Origin: Orientallactaga sibirica
Lineage: Eukaryota > Chordata > Mammalia > Rodentia > Dipodidae
Length of the DNA: 64,000 nt
NCBI GenBank assembly: GCA_036365145.1
Contig: JAEOAD010001700.1
Span: 1-64,000 of the forward strand
Reading direction: 5' to 3'
Positions 38,261-49,262 of the stretch are shown piece after piece. Below the pieces are notes generated by a model. It had not been told where the DNA came from and made no database searches. It saw only the letters and a list, made by a program, of their open reading frames with translations. Positions within the stretch are counted from its first letter, which is position 1, and every line of letters begins with the position of its first letter. Made by a program: the position numbers and the translations under genes.

Positions 38261-38368
38261 CCTAGCAAAAGGCCGTAGGTCCCTCTGAGGAAGGATAGGA
38301 CTAAGCTTAATATTGAAACTTTTGGGGATTATGGGAGGGTCCTTCTTCAAAGGTACCCGGCCACCCCT

Positions 38369-38888
38369 TCAATCAAGGGGTTCAGGATCTGTAAACTGGC
38401 TCAAGTCTGGAAACTGGTTAAGAGGCCTTGATTCTCTGTTGCTATAATTCAAAGTGGCCTTTGGGTTCTTTGCTCTGGAACTTTTCTGCTTATACAGATC
38501 AAGCAGGAACTTAGTAGGCTTTTTATCTATTTCACTTCTGGGAACACCATGATTAAGCAGCCAGTACCAAAGGTCTACACGAGTCATACTGTTACGAGCA
38601 TTGTTTTGCCTACGCTGTCCATTACAGTAAACATGCTCATCTTGCCTTTGGAGATTCAGTGCTGATACTTGGCCCTTGTTACCCCGAGAGCCAGTTAGAC
38701 CCATTGCATCTAAGTCACCTAATGCAGCAACTGCGGCTCCCACTGTGATGTCTTCTTTACATAAAAGACCAATGATTGGGGACTTTAAGTGTGCTGGTGC
38801 TCCCCTCACAAATCTGTTTCTTATAGTCTTAGTGAAGGGCACATCTTCTGCACGCTCCCATTGTGGGCTTAAAGATGAGTTTATATGG
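38369..38888 (-). pseudogene. ERVL copy A gag, C-terminal remnant
   Basis: An open piece of 157 codons (38369-38842), upstream of protease on the - strand. The same text recurs at 44541-44859. It stops abruptly at 38888 where the LTR of copy B begins, so the N-terminal half of gag, the leader and the 5' LTR of copy A are missing. Confidence 0.7.
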
Positions 38889-39351
38889 TGTATTAGTCAG
38901 GGTTCTCTAGAGGAACAGAATGGACAGAATGAATTGTATTAAAAGGGAATTTATTGGGTTAGCTTACACAGTCCAGCAATAGCAGATTGTAGGTCCGAGA
39001 GTCAAGCAACCCGGTAGCTGCTCAAGCCACGAGGTTGGAGGCCTCAGCAGTCCCAATCCGGCACTGAAAACCTGGAGGATTCCTGAGAGACGCTGTTCTT
39101 CAGTCCACCCTGGTCTTCAGTCCACACTGGAGAGCAGCAACACCAAGCAGCAGGAAAACACCAAACACCAAGTGGCAAGAGCAAGCAGCACGGCAGCCAG
39201 GTGGGAGAGAGAGAGAGCCTTTCTTCCAAGAGCTTCTTTTTATCAACCAGCCCCCTCCTCCAGGGGCCGCCCACTCTGGGGGAAGGCTTATCCCTGGGGA
39301 AGGATTATTCCTTATCCCTGGGGGAAGGATTATTCCTTTTGTTAATCCTTC
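38889..39351 (-). repeat. ERVL copy B LTR, truncated
   Basis: Starts at the exact LTR terminus (tgtattagtcagggttctct on the + strand) and matches 33938-34390, then jumps at about 39351 to sequence equivalent to 34790. The outer U3 part and about 0.3 kb of internal sequence are deleted. Retains an AATAAA on the - strand near 38950. Confidence 0.85.
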
Positions 39352-41500
39352 CTAACAAGGTAAGACAGAAACATTCATGGCAATTACAGTCAATGTTTTT
39401 GTAACTGGCCAAGTGGCCATAGCTGGTATTTGTAACTGCCTTCTTCTACTACCCATTCTGTATTTCCTTCACCTTCAGCAAGCACCTCAGCCTGTTATGG
39501 TTCTTTACCTGGAGGGGTGACCCATATCTTCATTCCTGAAGGATCTGGGCCATTTATCACACTGCCTTGGTTGGATTGTTGCAGTTGTCCATTGACTTTG
39601 ATAACAGGGCAAAGTAACGAGATATGCCCTAAAGGATCTCCTGCACTCCAGACATACTCTTCCTTACCTTTATTGTGGAAGACCAGTGCAATTTCCCCCT
39701 GGTAGTCTGGATCAATCACCCCTGCTTACACAGTAACTCCTTTCTCAGACTGTGCACTCAAGGGCATCAGGAGCCCAAAGTGGGCAGGGGGGAAGTCTTA
39801 GCTTCCAGTTCAATGGAATGTTCTTTGTGCCTCCTAAGTAAAGCACTCCCCCTCTGAAACCAAGACCTTAGGCCAGCACAGCATAAGGTTGTGGGAACAA
39901 GAAACAAAATTTGGTTAATTGGTCACTTGGGGTGATGGTAAGTGGTACCATTCCCATTTCCACTCCTTGATTCCTGGACCCATGAATCCAGGCTATCAGA
40001 GAAACAGCAACACATATTGGGTGCTGATTCAGAGCATATACAGCTTGCTGGAGGGCACTGCCCCAGCTGTCCAAGCTATTGCCACCTAGTTGGCACAGTA
40101 GCTGTTTCTTTAAAAGGCCATCCCACCACTATATCAAGCCAGTTGCTTCAGGGTGGTGTGGCACAAGGTAAGACCAGTGAATTCCATGATCCTGAGCCAC
40201 TGTTGTACTTCCTTGGGTGTGAAGTGAGTTCCTTGGTAAGAAGCTATGCTGTGTGGAATGCCATGACAGTGGATAAGGCATTCTGTAAGCCCATGGATGG
40301 GAGTTTTGGCAGAAGCATTAAATGCAGGAAAAGCAAATGGATACCCAGAATAAGTGTCTATTCCAGTAAGGACAAAAAACTACCCTTTCCATGGTGGAAG
40401 TGGTCTAATATAGTCAATTTGCCACCAAATTACTGGATGGTCACCATGAGGAATGCTACCATATCAGGGGCTCAGAGTCAGTCTCTGCTGCTGATACATT
40501 TGGCACTCTACAGCAGCCGCTGCCAGGTCAGCCTTAGTGGAAGTCCATGTTGTTGGGCCCATGCATAACCTGCATCCCTGCCACCATGGCCACTTTGTTC
40601 ATGGGCCATTGAGCAATGACAGGGATGGCTGAGGAAAGAGGTTGACAACTATCCCCCGAATGGGTCAGCTTATCAACTTGATTATTAAAATCATCCTCTG
40701 GTGAGGTCACCTTCTGATGTGCATTAATATGGGACACAAGTATCTTTATATCCTTTGCCCATTCAGAGAGCTCTATCCACATACACCTTTCTGAAATGTT
40801 CTTCTCACTAGTTTTCCAATCGTGCAACTTCCAAGTCCCAGACCATCAAGCCAAACCATTGGCCACAGCCCATGAATCAGTGCATAATCACACATCTGGC
40901 CATTTTTCCTTCCAAGCAAAATGCACAACCATGTGTGCTGCCCATAGATCTGCCCATTGTGAAGACTTCCCCTCACCACAGTCCTTAAAGTTGTCCCAGA
41001 AAGGGGCTGTAATGCTACAGCTGTCCACTTCTGGGAGGTGCCTGCATAATGTGTTGAACCATATGTAAACCATGTCCTAGTCTTCTCCTCCTCAGTCAAT
41101 TGAACATAGGGCACTCCCCATGATGCCATAGGTGCATGCCTGGTGACAGAAGGCATTGTAACAGGAGTAGCAGCCATAGGCATTTGGGCTACTTCCTCAT
41201 GAAATTTACTTGTACCTTCAGGGCCTGCTCAAGCCCAATCATGGATATACCACTTCCACGTGATGATGGACTTCTGTTGTGCACATCCATCTTTATGGCC
41301 TGGTGGGTCAGATAACAACCAGCTCATAACAGGCAGCTCAGGTCACATAGTAACTTGATGGCCCATTGTCAAGTGTTTTGTTTCTACTAAGGCCCAATAG
41401 CAAGCCAAGGGCTGTCTCTCAAAGGGAGAATAATTGTCTGCAGATGACAGAATGGCCTCTGCTGTCATTCACCTATGAGGGCCTGCCAAAGGCTCCAAAC
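39352..41500 (-). pseudogene. ERVL copy B dUTPase, integrase and RNase H remnants
   Basis: Collinear with 34790-36960, at roughly 90% by eye. 39495-39719 holds dUTPase text with motif III DPDYQGEI and the WSAGDPLGH segment. About 39800-40640 corresponds to integrase. 40534-41183 holds RNase H text (LSEWAKDIKILVSHINAHQK). All are in short, mutually shifted frames. The element stops at 41500 in the RT connection region, where a MaLR element begins, so its RT is absent. Confidence 0.82.
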
Positions 41501-41641
41501 TGCAGCCACCTTGCTGAAGGCAGTGTCACTGGGTAGATCTTAAGGTGTGGTGGTGGGGTTCAGATTTCAACCTAAAGATATGCAAAGTGTGCCTAGCTGG
41601 AGTTCCTGAGGTATGCTGTGCTGTGTGGCTTTGGCTTGTGG

Positions 41642-41731
<90 letters not shown>

Positions 41732-41873
41732 GTCCTGAGAAGAGCAGGCCAGCTTCTTCTGTCATTATGGAACTTCCTCTGAACCTGTAAGCTCCAATAA
41801 ATACCTCTTCCTCCATAACTGTGCCTGCCTGGTCTGGAAGTTCATGTCAGTGAACCTGAAGCTGTCTGTTACA
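41501..41873 (+). repeat. MaLR element, 5' LTR (5'-truncated)
   Basis: Matches the 3' LTR at 43805-44163 from its gcatccacctt segment onward and ends ctgtctgttaca. The first ~58 bp are missing. Contains long (CT)n then (GT)n runs at 41647-41728 and a ccaataaatacc poly(A) signal. Confidence 0.85.
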
Positions 41874-41877
41874 AAAG

Positions 41878-41895
41878 TGGTACCAAGGAGTGTGG
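41878..41895 (+). other. MaLR primer-binding site
   Basis: tggtaccaaggagtgtgg lies 4 bases after the 5' LTR and resembles the tRNA-Leu-type site used by ERVL/MaLR elements. Confidence 0.6.
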
Positions 41896-43029
41896 GGTGA
41901 GATGAACCTGACCATATGAATGTTCATCTTTTGGAACCTTTGTTTTGGAGCAACAGGCATGGACTTGGTGCTTGCAACTGAAGATGCCTTCTAGAGTGGT
42001 AAGCCAAGTTTTATGGACTATTCTGATGAGAGTTTGAGAATAGTAAGTGCAGACAGTATTGAACTTCTAGGCTTGGCTTATGAGCTTTCTAAGGGAAAGG
42101 AAATACTGCAAAAGACTTTGTTGGAAGTGGTCTACTGGCATAAGGGATGGCTGCATTCTGCTGCCCAGGCCCAGAGAGTTTGATCAAGGTTAAATTTGTA
42201 AATGGACTGATGTGCTTGGCTAAAGATATTGGGCTGAAAGACTTAAGATTTTAAGTTGGAAAACCTCAAGCAAGTTAAAATTAGAGGTACTGAGACTGGT
42301 TTTAGGTTACTGGAGCTTCTATTGTCAAACACATTAGCAATATTAAGGAAGGTTGCCCAACTGCTTTACATTAAAACAATGGAGAGGATGCCTGAGCAAA
42401 GACTGTTAGAAATGCAAACTCTTTTGGAAAGAGTTAACTGAAGAAGGAACCTGCTTTTCAAGGCTATGATTTATTTCATCCCTGGATTAAGAATATGGCT
42501 GTGTCCTGCACACATGGTATTAGTTTTGGAAGCATGTGAAATGCATGGAGTGGTCATGAATTGCACACAGTTCCAGGAGCCGCTGATGAGATGTGGAATG
42601 AAGTAGGGTGTGAGGCCCTTACAGGCTGGAAGAGCCTTTGGAAGATGGACCGTGGTTTGCATGGAGACCTGAATATGTTTTGGATATACCAGGACTGTGC
42701 AAGGGCTACCATGGAGTGCACTGTTGGCCTGGGATGTAAGTTTTCCCTGGCTACTCTGCCCAGCTGGAGGGGAGGAATTGGAAAACCTGGAGACTGTCAG
42801 TCTTGGGTTATATTGAACTTGAACTGCAGAAGTTTGATGATGGTGGCTGAGCTTGCATTGTTCTAGTCTCTCCTTGCTATGCTTGATAGCAGTTAAAAAT
42901 GTTATCTCTGTGCCTTTATATGTTTAAAGTATTGAACTTGTTTGATTTTATAGGACTCACTGTCTTAAGTTGGTCAAGACTGTGGGGACCTTTGAAAGTG
43001 GACTGAATACAGTTTACAGTGTCTGATAG

Positions 43030-43770
43030 TGAAAGGATAGCCTGACCCTTCTCAGACCCCAACCTTGAATACCTCAGATTCCAGACCCACCCTGCTGCCA
43101 GTAAATGGGAACTTGCTTTGCTGCCAGTAAATGGGTAAAAGGTCACATTCCTTGCTGTTTCAGAACCCAGTTTCTATATGAAATTGGGCAAAAGAATGTA
43201 GGCTAGGCTCATGAATATGTGGCCCTAACCAAGTAAATACCAGGAAATAAGATGAATAACCACTTATTTGGCTTCTGTAAATAGCTGCTTGCGCTATGGA
43301 TGGAAAAGAATGTACAGGGGAATGCCCAGCTCAACCCAAGTCCAGTGACCAGCTCTGACCACAATTCGTCACCCCACCCAAGAGGCCACAGACCTCTAGG
43401 GCTGCAGGGAGGAACCTTGGTGTGTTACAACATGATTGGTCTACCGTGCGCGGGCTTGAGCAATTTGAAATAATTTGTCTAAGAACTGTGGTGCATTACA
43501 AATGGATTGGTCAGCACAGCGCGGGCTTCTGATGTTTTGAAATGATTGATACACGATGCATGAGCTTTGTTGTAAACCCTATAAAAACTGCCTTAACCCT
43601 GCATTCAGGGTCCACAATCCTCTTCACCTGCGTGGAGTATGACTGTGGGCCCCAGCGCGCTGGAATAAAGTCCTCTTTCTGTTTGCATCAAGACCGTTTC
43701 TCGTGGGTGATTTGGGGTGTCGCCTATCCCAGCCTGAGCATGGAAGGTTCCCGCTATCTGGGGTCTTTCA
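43030..43770 (+). repeat. Solo class I (gammaretrovirus-like) LTR with 4-bp target duplication
   Basis: Begins TGAAAG and ends CTTTCA (perfect 6-bp inverted ends), flanked on each side by ATAG (43026-43029 and 43771-43774). The interrupted MaLR text rejoins exactly when compared with 56170-56205. Promoter-like tataaaaactgcc is near 43580 and ggaataaagtcc near 43660. A short internal duplication (gctgccagtaaatggg) occurs near 43092 and 43120. Confidence 0.9.
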
Positions 43771-43804
43771 ATAGTTATAAAGCTATTGGGGGCCAGGGGC
43801 AGAA

Positions 43805-44163
43805 TGTAGTAGTTTGAATAGATGTCCCCCAATATATTCAGTGTTTTATTAGTTTATAGTTTGCATCCACCTTACTGGAGGCAATGTCACTGGGCGGATC
43901 TTAAGGTGTGGTGGCGGGTTTAGTATTTCAATCTAAAGATATGCAAAGTGTGCCTAGTTGGAGTTCCTGAGGTATGCTGTGCTGTGTGGTTTTGGCTTAT
44001 GGCATCTCTCTCTCTCTCTCTGTTTGGTCCTGTGAAGAGCAGGCCAGATTTTTCTGCCATTATGGAACTTCCTCTTGATCTGTAAGCTCCAATATATATC
44101 CCTTCCTCCATAACTGTGCCTGGTTGGAAGTTTATTTCAATGAACCTGAAGCTGTCTGTTACA
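43805..44163 (+). repeat. MaLR element, 3' LTR
   Basis: tgtagtagtttgaatagatg to ctgtctgttaca, TG...CA ends, 359 bp, with a short CT run. Matches the reverse copy at 55796-56155. Confidence 0.88.
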
Positions 44164-44539
44164 GGCCCCCACCAATCAGAAGTAAAAGAATGTAAGGTAT
44201 GCTTGCGAGGTTCTTAACTGGCCATATTAGGAACCTTACCCACTTAGGAGCCCTCCCCTTCCCTTCAATCTCCTTTAGCCCACACACACAAAAATTAGAA
44301 CCAATCAAAAGTGCACCAGTACTGTACTGTTCAAATTAGCCAATCATATCATAAGGTTGTGAAAGCCTGCTAAAATCCTTCTGGCAAGCATGAAAGGAGC
44401 CTGAGTGCTCCTCTCAGGGTTGCCATTTTGTGTAAATGGTGGACCCCTGCATGTTGGACTTCTCTGCACAATAAACGCTCTATGCTATTACATGCTATAT
44501 GAGTCTGAGTCTCTCTTCAGTGATTTTCAGGTCCTAACA
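44164..44539 (+). repeat. Partial class I-like LTR
   Basis: CCAAT-type words (accaatcagaag, agccaatcatat), gcacaataaacgctc poly(A) signal and an end ggtcctaaca, then ERVL gag text resumes. The 5' boundary is unclear because it may share TGTTACA with the end of the MaLR LTR. Different family from 43030-43770. Confidence 0.6.
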
Positions 44540-46462
44540 ATGCTGTTACCTGCTTTGTTTTGCCTATGCTGTCCTTACAGTCAACAAGCTTACCTTGCCT
44601 TTAGCAATTCAGTGCTGTTACTTGGCCCTTTGTTACACCGAGATCCAGTTAGACCCATTGCATCTAAGTCACCTAATGCAACAATTGCAGCTCCCACTGT
44701 GATGTCTTCTTTACATATTATGGCAACAAGTGGCAACTTTAAGTATGCTGGGACTCCCTTCACACATCTGTTTCTTATACTCTTAGTAAAGGGCACATCT
44801 TCTGGACACTCCCAGTGTGGGGTTAGAGATGAGTTTACATGGCAAATCCCTTCCAGCATTCCACGTTCTCTGAGCCTTTAATCCCTTCATCAACATTAAG
44901 CCAAAGGATATCAGGCAGCTTGAGCTCATTCACAGTAGGCCATCTTGGGATTCATACTCCATCCAACCAATCAAATAATCTCCTGCCACTCTTCCAATTT
45001 CATGAGCTTCAGTGTTAAGTCTACAATCTCTGCTCAGTGGGCCTATTTCAATAAATGCAGCCTGATCTAATCTTATATTCCTTCTGCCATCATCCCACCC
45101 TTAAAATCCATTCCCACACATATTCCCCATGCTTCTGCCTGTACAAATTAGAAGATTGCTGAAGTTCTTTAGGGGTGTACTTCATTTAGGGGCATGCCTA
45201 GCCTTATGCCTTGTTATAGGCCTAGAAGCAAAGATGGGTGGGCACTGAGAAGCATCAGGACCTCCTGCAGGGAGGATCATTGCTGGTTCCTCAGGCAAAG
45301 AAGGAGTAATTCCCTCAGGCAAGTGTGGAGAGGGAAATACTTCAGGATTTGGGAGTGGGGTGCAACTGCCCCTAAAGGAGGGGAAACCACAGTTTCATGC
45401 AAAACAACTTCTTCAGAATCTGAGAGTTCAATGTCCCCAGATTCTTCAGGGTCTTCACACATATCCCCATCCCATATCATAGGATCCAACTCTTTTCCAA
45501 TCAGTGCCCTCACTTTAACTTCTGATAGCCAGTGAGGCTGGGAATAGAGCCTACATTGCAAATTAGACAATCTTACAATGAGAGCTTGGGTTTTCTGCAA
45601 TTAGCCCTGTTCTGGCTGGAGAGGAGACTCCTCAAGGGCACCCTTAGAAACCTTCAGATCATGTATGTGAGTCTTAATCTTGGAAGTTTCCTTTCTGAGC
45701 TTCGGCTTTTCTCTCAAAAGTTTATCCAGAGATGCTAGAAGGAACCAGCAGGCATCATCATTCATCTTACATTTCCACAAATATTCAAAAATTCTAGATA
45801 CAGAGTCACTAAATTCCTTGCTTTTACAAGATATGACTCAAGATCACCAAATACATCTATCTCATGGAGTTCTTCAAGTAGTGCACATCATAGATTATTA
45901 GTATTATTATTATTAGTATTAGATTATTATTATTAGTGCCTTCCTTATCCCAATAAAAGTAAACACATGCACACACACACACACACACCCCTTCATCATC
46001 ATTGTCACAAGCATGATGGCTTATCACAACAAATATAGCTTTCAGAGTTCGAGTGATGAGCCACCAGCTTGCTGTCATGCAGAATCTATGCTTGCCCTAC
46101 AGCTTCTATTGCCTGCTGATGTTCAGTCTTTCAAATGTATCCACATGACTTTCCTAAGCATCCAGGTTTGTGAGACACTTTCCCAACAACAATTATTTAG
46201 ACTCTCCCTTCAAGTTAATGCCTTCCACGGTTCCTCTATTAGTACAACTCTCAGCTGTTCTGTTTTCCATCTTGCTAAACAAGTACCTCATCAGCTCTGG
46301 GCCTGATAATACCAATCACAGAAAAGAATCCCTTTAGATCTCTGTCAAGAGTGAACACAAAGTCTTTAGGGACCTTAGTAACATACTCATTGATTGAAAA
46401 TGCATGTCAGAAAGAAATGAGATAATGTATGTAAGAATCTAGATTCTGGCCTTCAATAAATT
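44540..46462 (-). pseudogene. ERVL copy B gag remnant and leader
   Basis: 44541-44859 matches copy A 38598-38888. The frame at 45277-45600 and neighbouring pieces read as upstream gag, rich in acidic residues. Sequence to 46462 has no recognised LTR; it includes an ATT/AGT-rich microsatellite (45894-45935) and (CA)n (45968-45988). No long frame survives. Assignment of 45900-46462 to this element is by position only. Confidence 0.6.
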
Positions 46463-46926
46463 TTCAACAGGGGCTCAAGGGGAGGCTGCACCTGGATGAG
46501 AGAGACAAGCAGACACAAAGAAGAAAGCCTTGCTTCCACACCAGTCAAGGCTTTATTATTATTATTCATACAGGGGTATATATAGGGGAGGCAGGAAGAG
46601 GGCAAATGGGATTTTATGGCTATAGGGGAGGCAGGAAGAAGGCAAATGGGATTTATGACTGCCTAATGGATTTTATGGCTACCAGAGGGTCAGGGGTCTC
46701 TTGAGTGATAGGCCTCAAGAATGTCTGTTGAGATTACAGGCAGGGCGGATTTACATCAGTCCTGTTTAAGATACACATCTTTAGGTTACATTCTTGTTCT
46801 TATCAAAGCAGGCTTTTTGGGAAGGCTTGGTAAATTTCACAGGAACTCAGGAAGCTGAAATCTTAACACAAAGAGTGGAGGCTTCTTCCTCCAAATGGTT
46901 GCAGTTTGGCTCAGTGGTCTCCAACA
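46463..46926 (-). repeat. 3' LTR of the ETn-like element
   Basis: 464 bp, identical by eye to 53419-53882. On the - strand it starts TGTTGGAGACCACTGAGCC. A TATA-like run (near 46578-46585) precedes AATAAA (near 46551). It lacks the 17-bp CA-terminal end present in the 5' LTR. Confidence 0.93.
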
Positions 46927-46942
46927 TCTCCTCCCTTCTTTT
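46927..46942 (-). other. Polypurine tract of the ETn-like element
   Basis: On the - strand AAAAGAAGGGAGGAGA abuts the LTR start TGTTGG, the expected plus-strand primer position. Confidence 0.88.
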
Positions 46943-47289
46943 ATACAAGACAGGGGGAGGCCCGCAGTCAAGCGGTGGGCTTTAACCAAGTGGGGGAGAA
47001 GTGACCTGGCTCCTCCCGTGGGTCATTTTTATCGCCCACAGATTTGGCCCTTGGTACCTTTTGGGGAGGGGAGGCAGGGCCTATATAATTATTATGTATG
47101 GTACCAACCTCCATGCAAGTCAGGTTTTCTCTCAGGGAATTCAGATATGGTCAGTAAGACCTTCCCTTGTGTTTTTCCACACCCACATTGGTACCCATCC
47201 CCCTAGGGGGTGCATAAGTCTGAATGCTTATGCGGTTCCCGGAGGCTTGGAGTATTGAACCTTGGCCAACATGTCTAGAATGATTAAAA

Positions 47290-47450
47290 AGGTAAACAAA
47301 TCTACAGGGTTTACAGTGGCTATAGGGTTTACAGAAACTATAAGTTTTACAGACATTAGGTTTAAAAAAAAAAAAAAAAAACTATAGGTTTTAAAAGGTA
47401 AACAAAGGCTTACAGGGCTTACAGTGGCTATAGGGTTTACATTCATTGTT
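47290..47450. repeat. Short repeats inside the ETn-like element
   Basis: The word tacagtggctatagggttta occurs twice, with related variants between (actataagttttacag) and an A(18) run. Confidence 0.75.
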
Positions 47451-47493
47451 AGGGGAAGGTCTCAGCGGGAGGCAGGTCCTCAGTCGCGATTCC

Positions 47494-47946
47494 TCAGCTT
47501 GCCAGCTCCAGTCTGTGATAGTGGACCTGTTGAGCTGCTGGAACACTTGAGCTCTGGAAGCTGGAGTACCAGGACTCAGTCCTTCTGATTGGCATAATTA
47601 AGTCAGGAGAACACATGACAATAAAGACTACATTGGAGGAGTAATCTGTAGCTGTGTCCTCTTTAGAATTAATACAATTGGTGATAATATACCAGGTACA
47701 ACTAAGAGTAAATTTCATTAGGTGATTGACCCACCTGGGCCCAAGTACAAAAGGATAAGGGAGGGGCAGACACATGCAAAACTTAAAATAATTTTCTTTT
47801 AGAGTACTTTTTATAATTTTGTTTGAGGCTACCTTTGGGACCCAAGATGGGCTGTATCTCTGATTATTTATTTTCTTGGGGACCCAACTGTAATCATAAA
47901 TTATATTTATTTTGGTATATACTGAAGAACCAAAAAAAGAAATCAA
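47494..47946 (-). other. Unrecognised 150-codon open frame in the ETn-like element
   Basis: The longest non-repetitive open frame in the element, near its 3' end where env would lie in a coding provirus. Its product has a hydrophobic-aromatic N-terminal half and a Ser-rich end, but no signal peptide or motif that I can name. It could be decayed env or chance. Confidence 0.3.
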
Positions 47947-48753
47947 TTAACCTGTTACATTCAGTCTCTGTAACACTGTTTGCTTGCCTGACTCAGGCAC
48001 AGCCACCTCTGTATGTTGAAACAAGTTGCAATTGCATTGCTGAAATAAGCCTCCTGGAAATTTTTGAGTTTATTATTTCTCTTAATTACTGTTGTAAACC
48101 AAGTTAAAGTTTTTTCTTTTTTACTAGAAGACATCATTTATTAGCCAGATGACAGTACTGTCATTATAGAATCAGACATTTATTCAACCCAGGCCTAACT
48201 AGCTAAGGAATGTGTTGACCTCTAACTCTGTAATCTATGTTTGCCCAGCAGTAAATTTCGCCCTGCTTAAGCTGAATGAGAATCTGAGAAACTGCTTGGG
48301 AGATACTTAAGGCATCAAAAAAATCCTTTTGTAGCCTTAGCAGGATCACCAAAAGACAAATGACTATATGAAATAACAGATATTTTCTTTTTGTAAACCT
48401 TGTAAATTTATGTTAAGATTATTAAGATTTTAAATACCCCAAATATGATTTTTAACCTTTTACCATATAGTAGCAGTCCCATTGTAGGATAAAGGAGTAA
48501 TGCTCATGACAGAACAATTGCTTTTGAACCACCAGATTGACAACCTGTCTTTTTAATACATAACAGCATTTTTTAGAGCATCTATCCTGACTAACAGCTT
48601 TTAATCAATATCTATCTGTGAAGAAAAAGTTTGAGAAAAATTTTAATCAGTCCAATAACATAGCTTTTGGGGAGTTTTATACCTGTAGGACCTTTTAGAG
48701 ATACTCAGCCATGGGGGCCTCTGGTTTTTATAACAGACAAATTTTGTAAACCA

Positions 48754-48825
48754 TTTATTGACCTGAGATGTAACTCATTAATTGACCTGAGATGTAACTT
48801 ATTTATTGACCTGAGATGTAATTCC
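48754..48825. repeat. 24-bp tandem repeat, three units
   Basis: Three units built on tttattgacctgagatgtaa. Confidence 0.9.
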
Positions 48826-49179
48826 CAGTTCCCATTCCCTCCCCCACACAAGAATTGGGACCGAGGCTTCAGCGGTGGGCTTAATGTCTCTTTTAGCTGT
48901 GGCTGTCAACACCTGTGAAGAAAGGAGTGAAAAAAGGGTGGGGGGTTAATTAAATTTTTTCAGGTCACGATGTATGGGATCTGGTCTGGATGTCTGTTCC
49001 TAGGACAGAAAACATTCTTTTTAATATTTGAATGAAAGGGTGTCCTCTGATAGCCATTGAGGAACAGAAATAGATACTCCATTTTTCTGAGCGATGTCCT
49101 TGATTTTTGTCCTAAAGAGGGGGAAGGGAACTGTCCCATGTTATTAAGTCAAGGGAGAAGCGTCTGTCCATAGGGAAAC

Positions 49180-49262
49180 AACATACAGACACACAAATAT
49201 GACAGAAACATATAGGGTCCAATAACACAGACACACGAATATGACAGAAACATAGGGCCCAA
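49180..49262. repeat. Imperfect ~42-bp duplication and GA run
   Basis: aatatgacagaaacata occurs twice with a shared cagacacac prefix; a (GA)n run follows at 49286-49300. Confidence 0.75.

Larger units (their letters stand above)
41874..43804 (+). mobile_element. MaLR internal region, interrupted by a class I solo LTR
   Basis: Non-autonomous ERVL-MaLR interior between two LTRs. 41874-43029 and 43775-43804 match, in reverse, the second MaLR copy at 56156-57335. Short open frames (for example 42256-42441 and 42561-42866) also occur in that copy and are decayed internal sequence, not host genes. Confidence 0.8.

Noticed and set aside
41526..41816. Coding frame over the (CT)n/(GT)n tract
   Set aside because: Translation of a microsatellite in a MaLR LTR.
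42256..42866. Small host genes in the MaLR interior
   Set aside because: The same frames occur in reverse at 56279-56964, showing they are repeat sequence.
46463..46926. Target-site duplication ttcaac for the ETn-like element
   Set aside because: ttcaac is present at 46463-46468 and 53904-53909, but a (CA)n run separates the second from the LTR end and the first is also part of the LTR itself (53419-53424), so it cannot be called.
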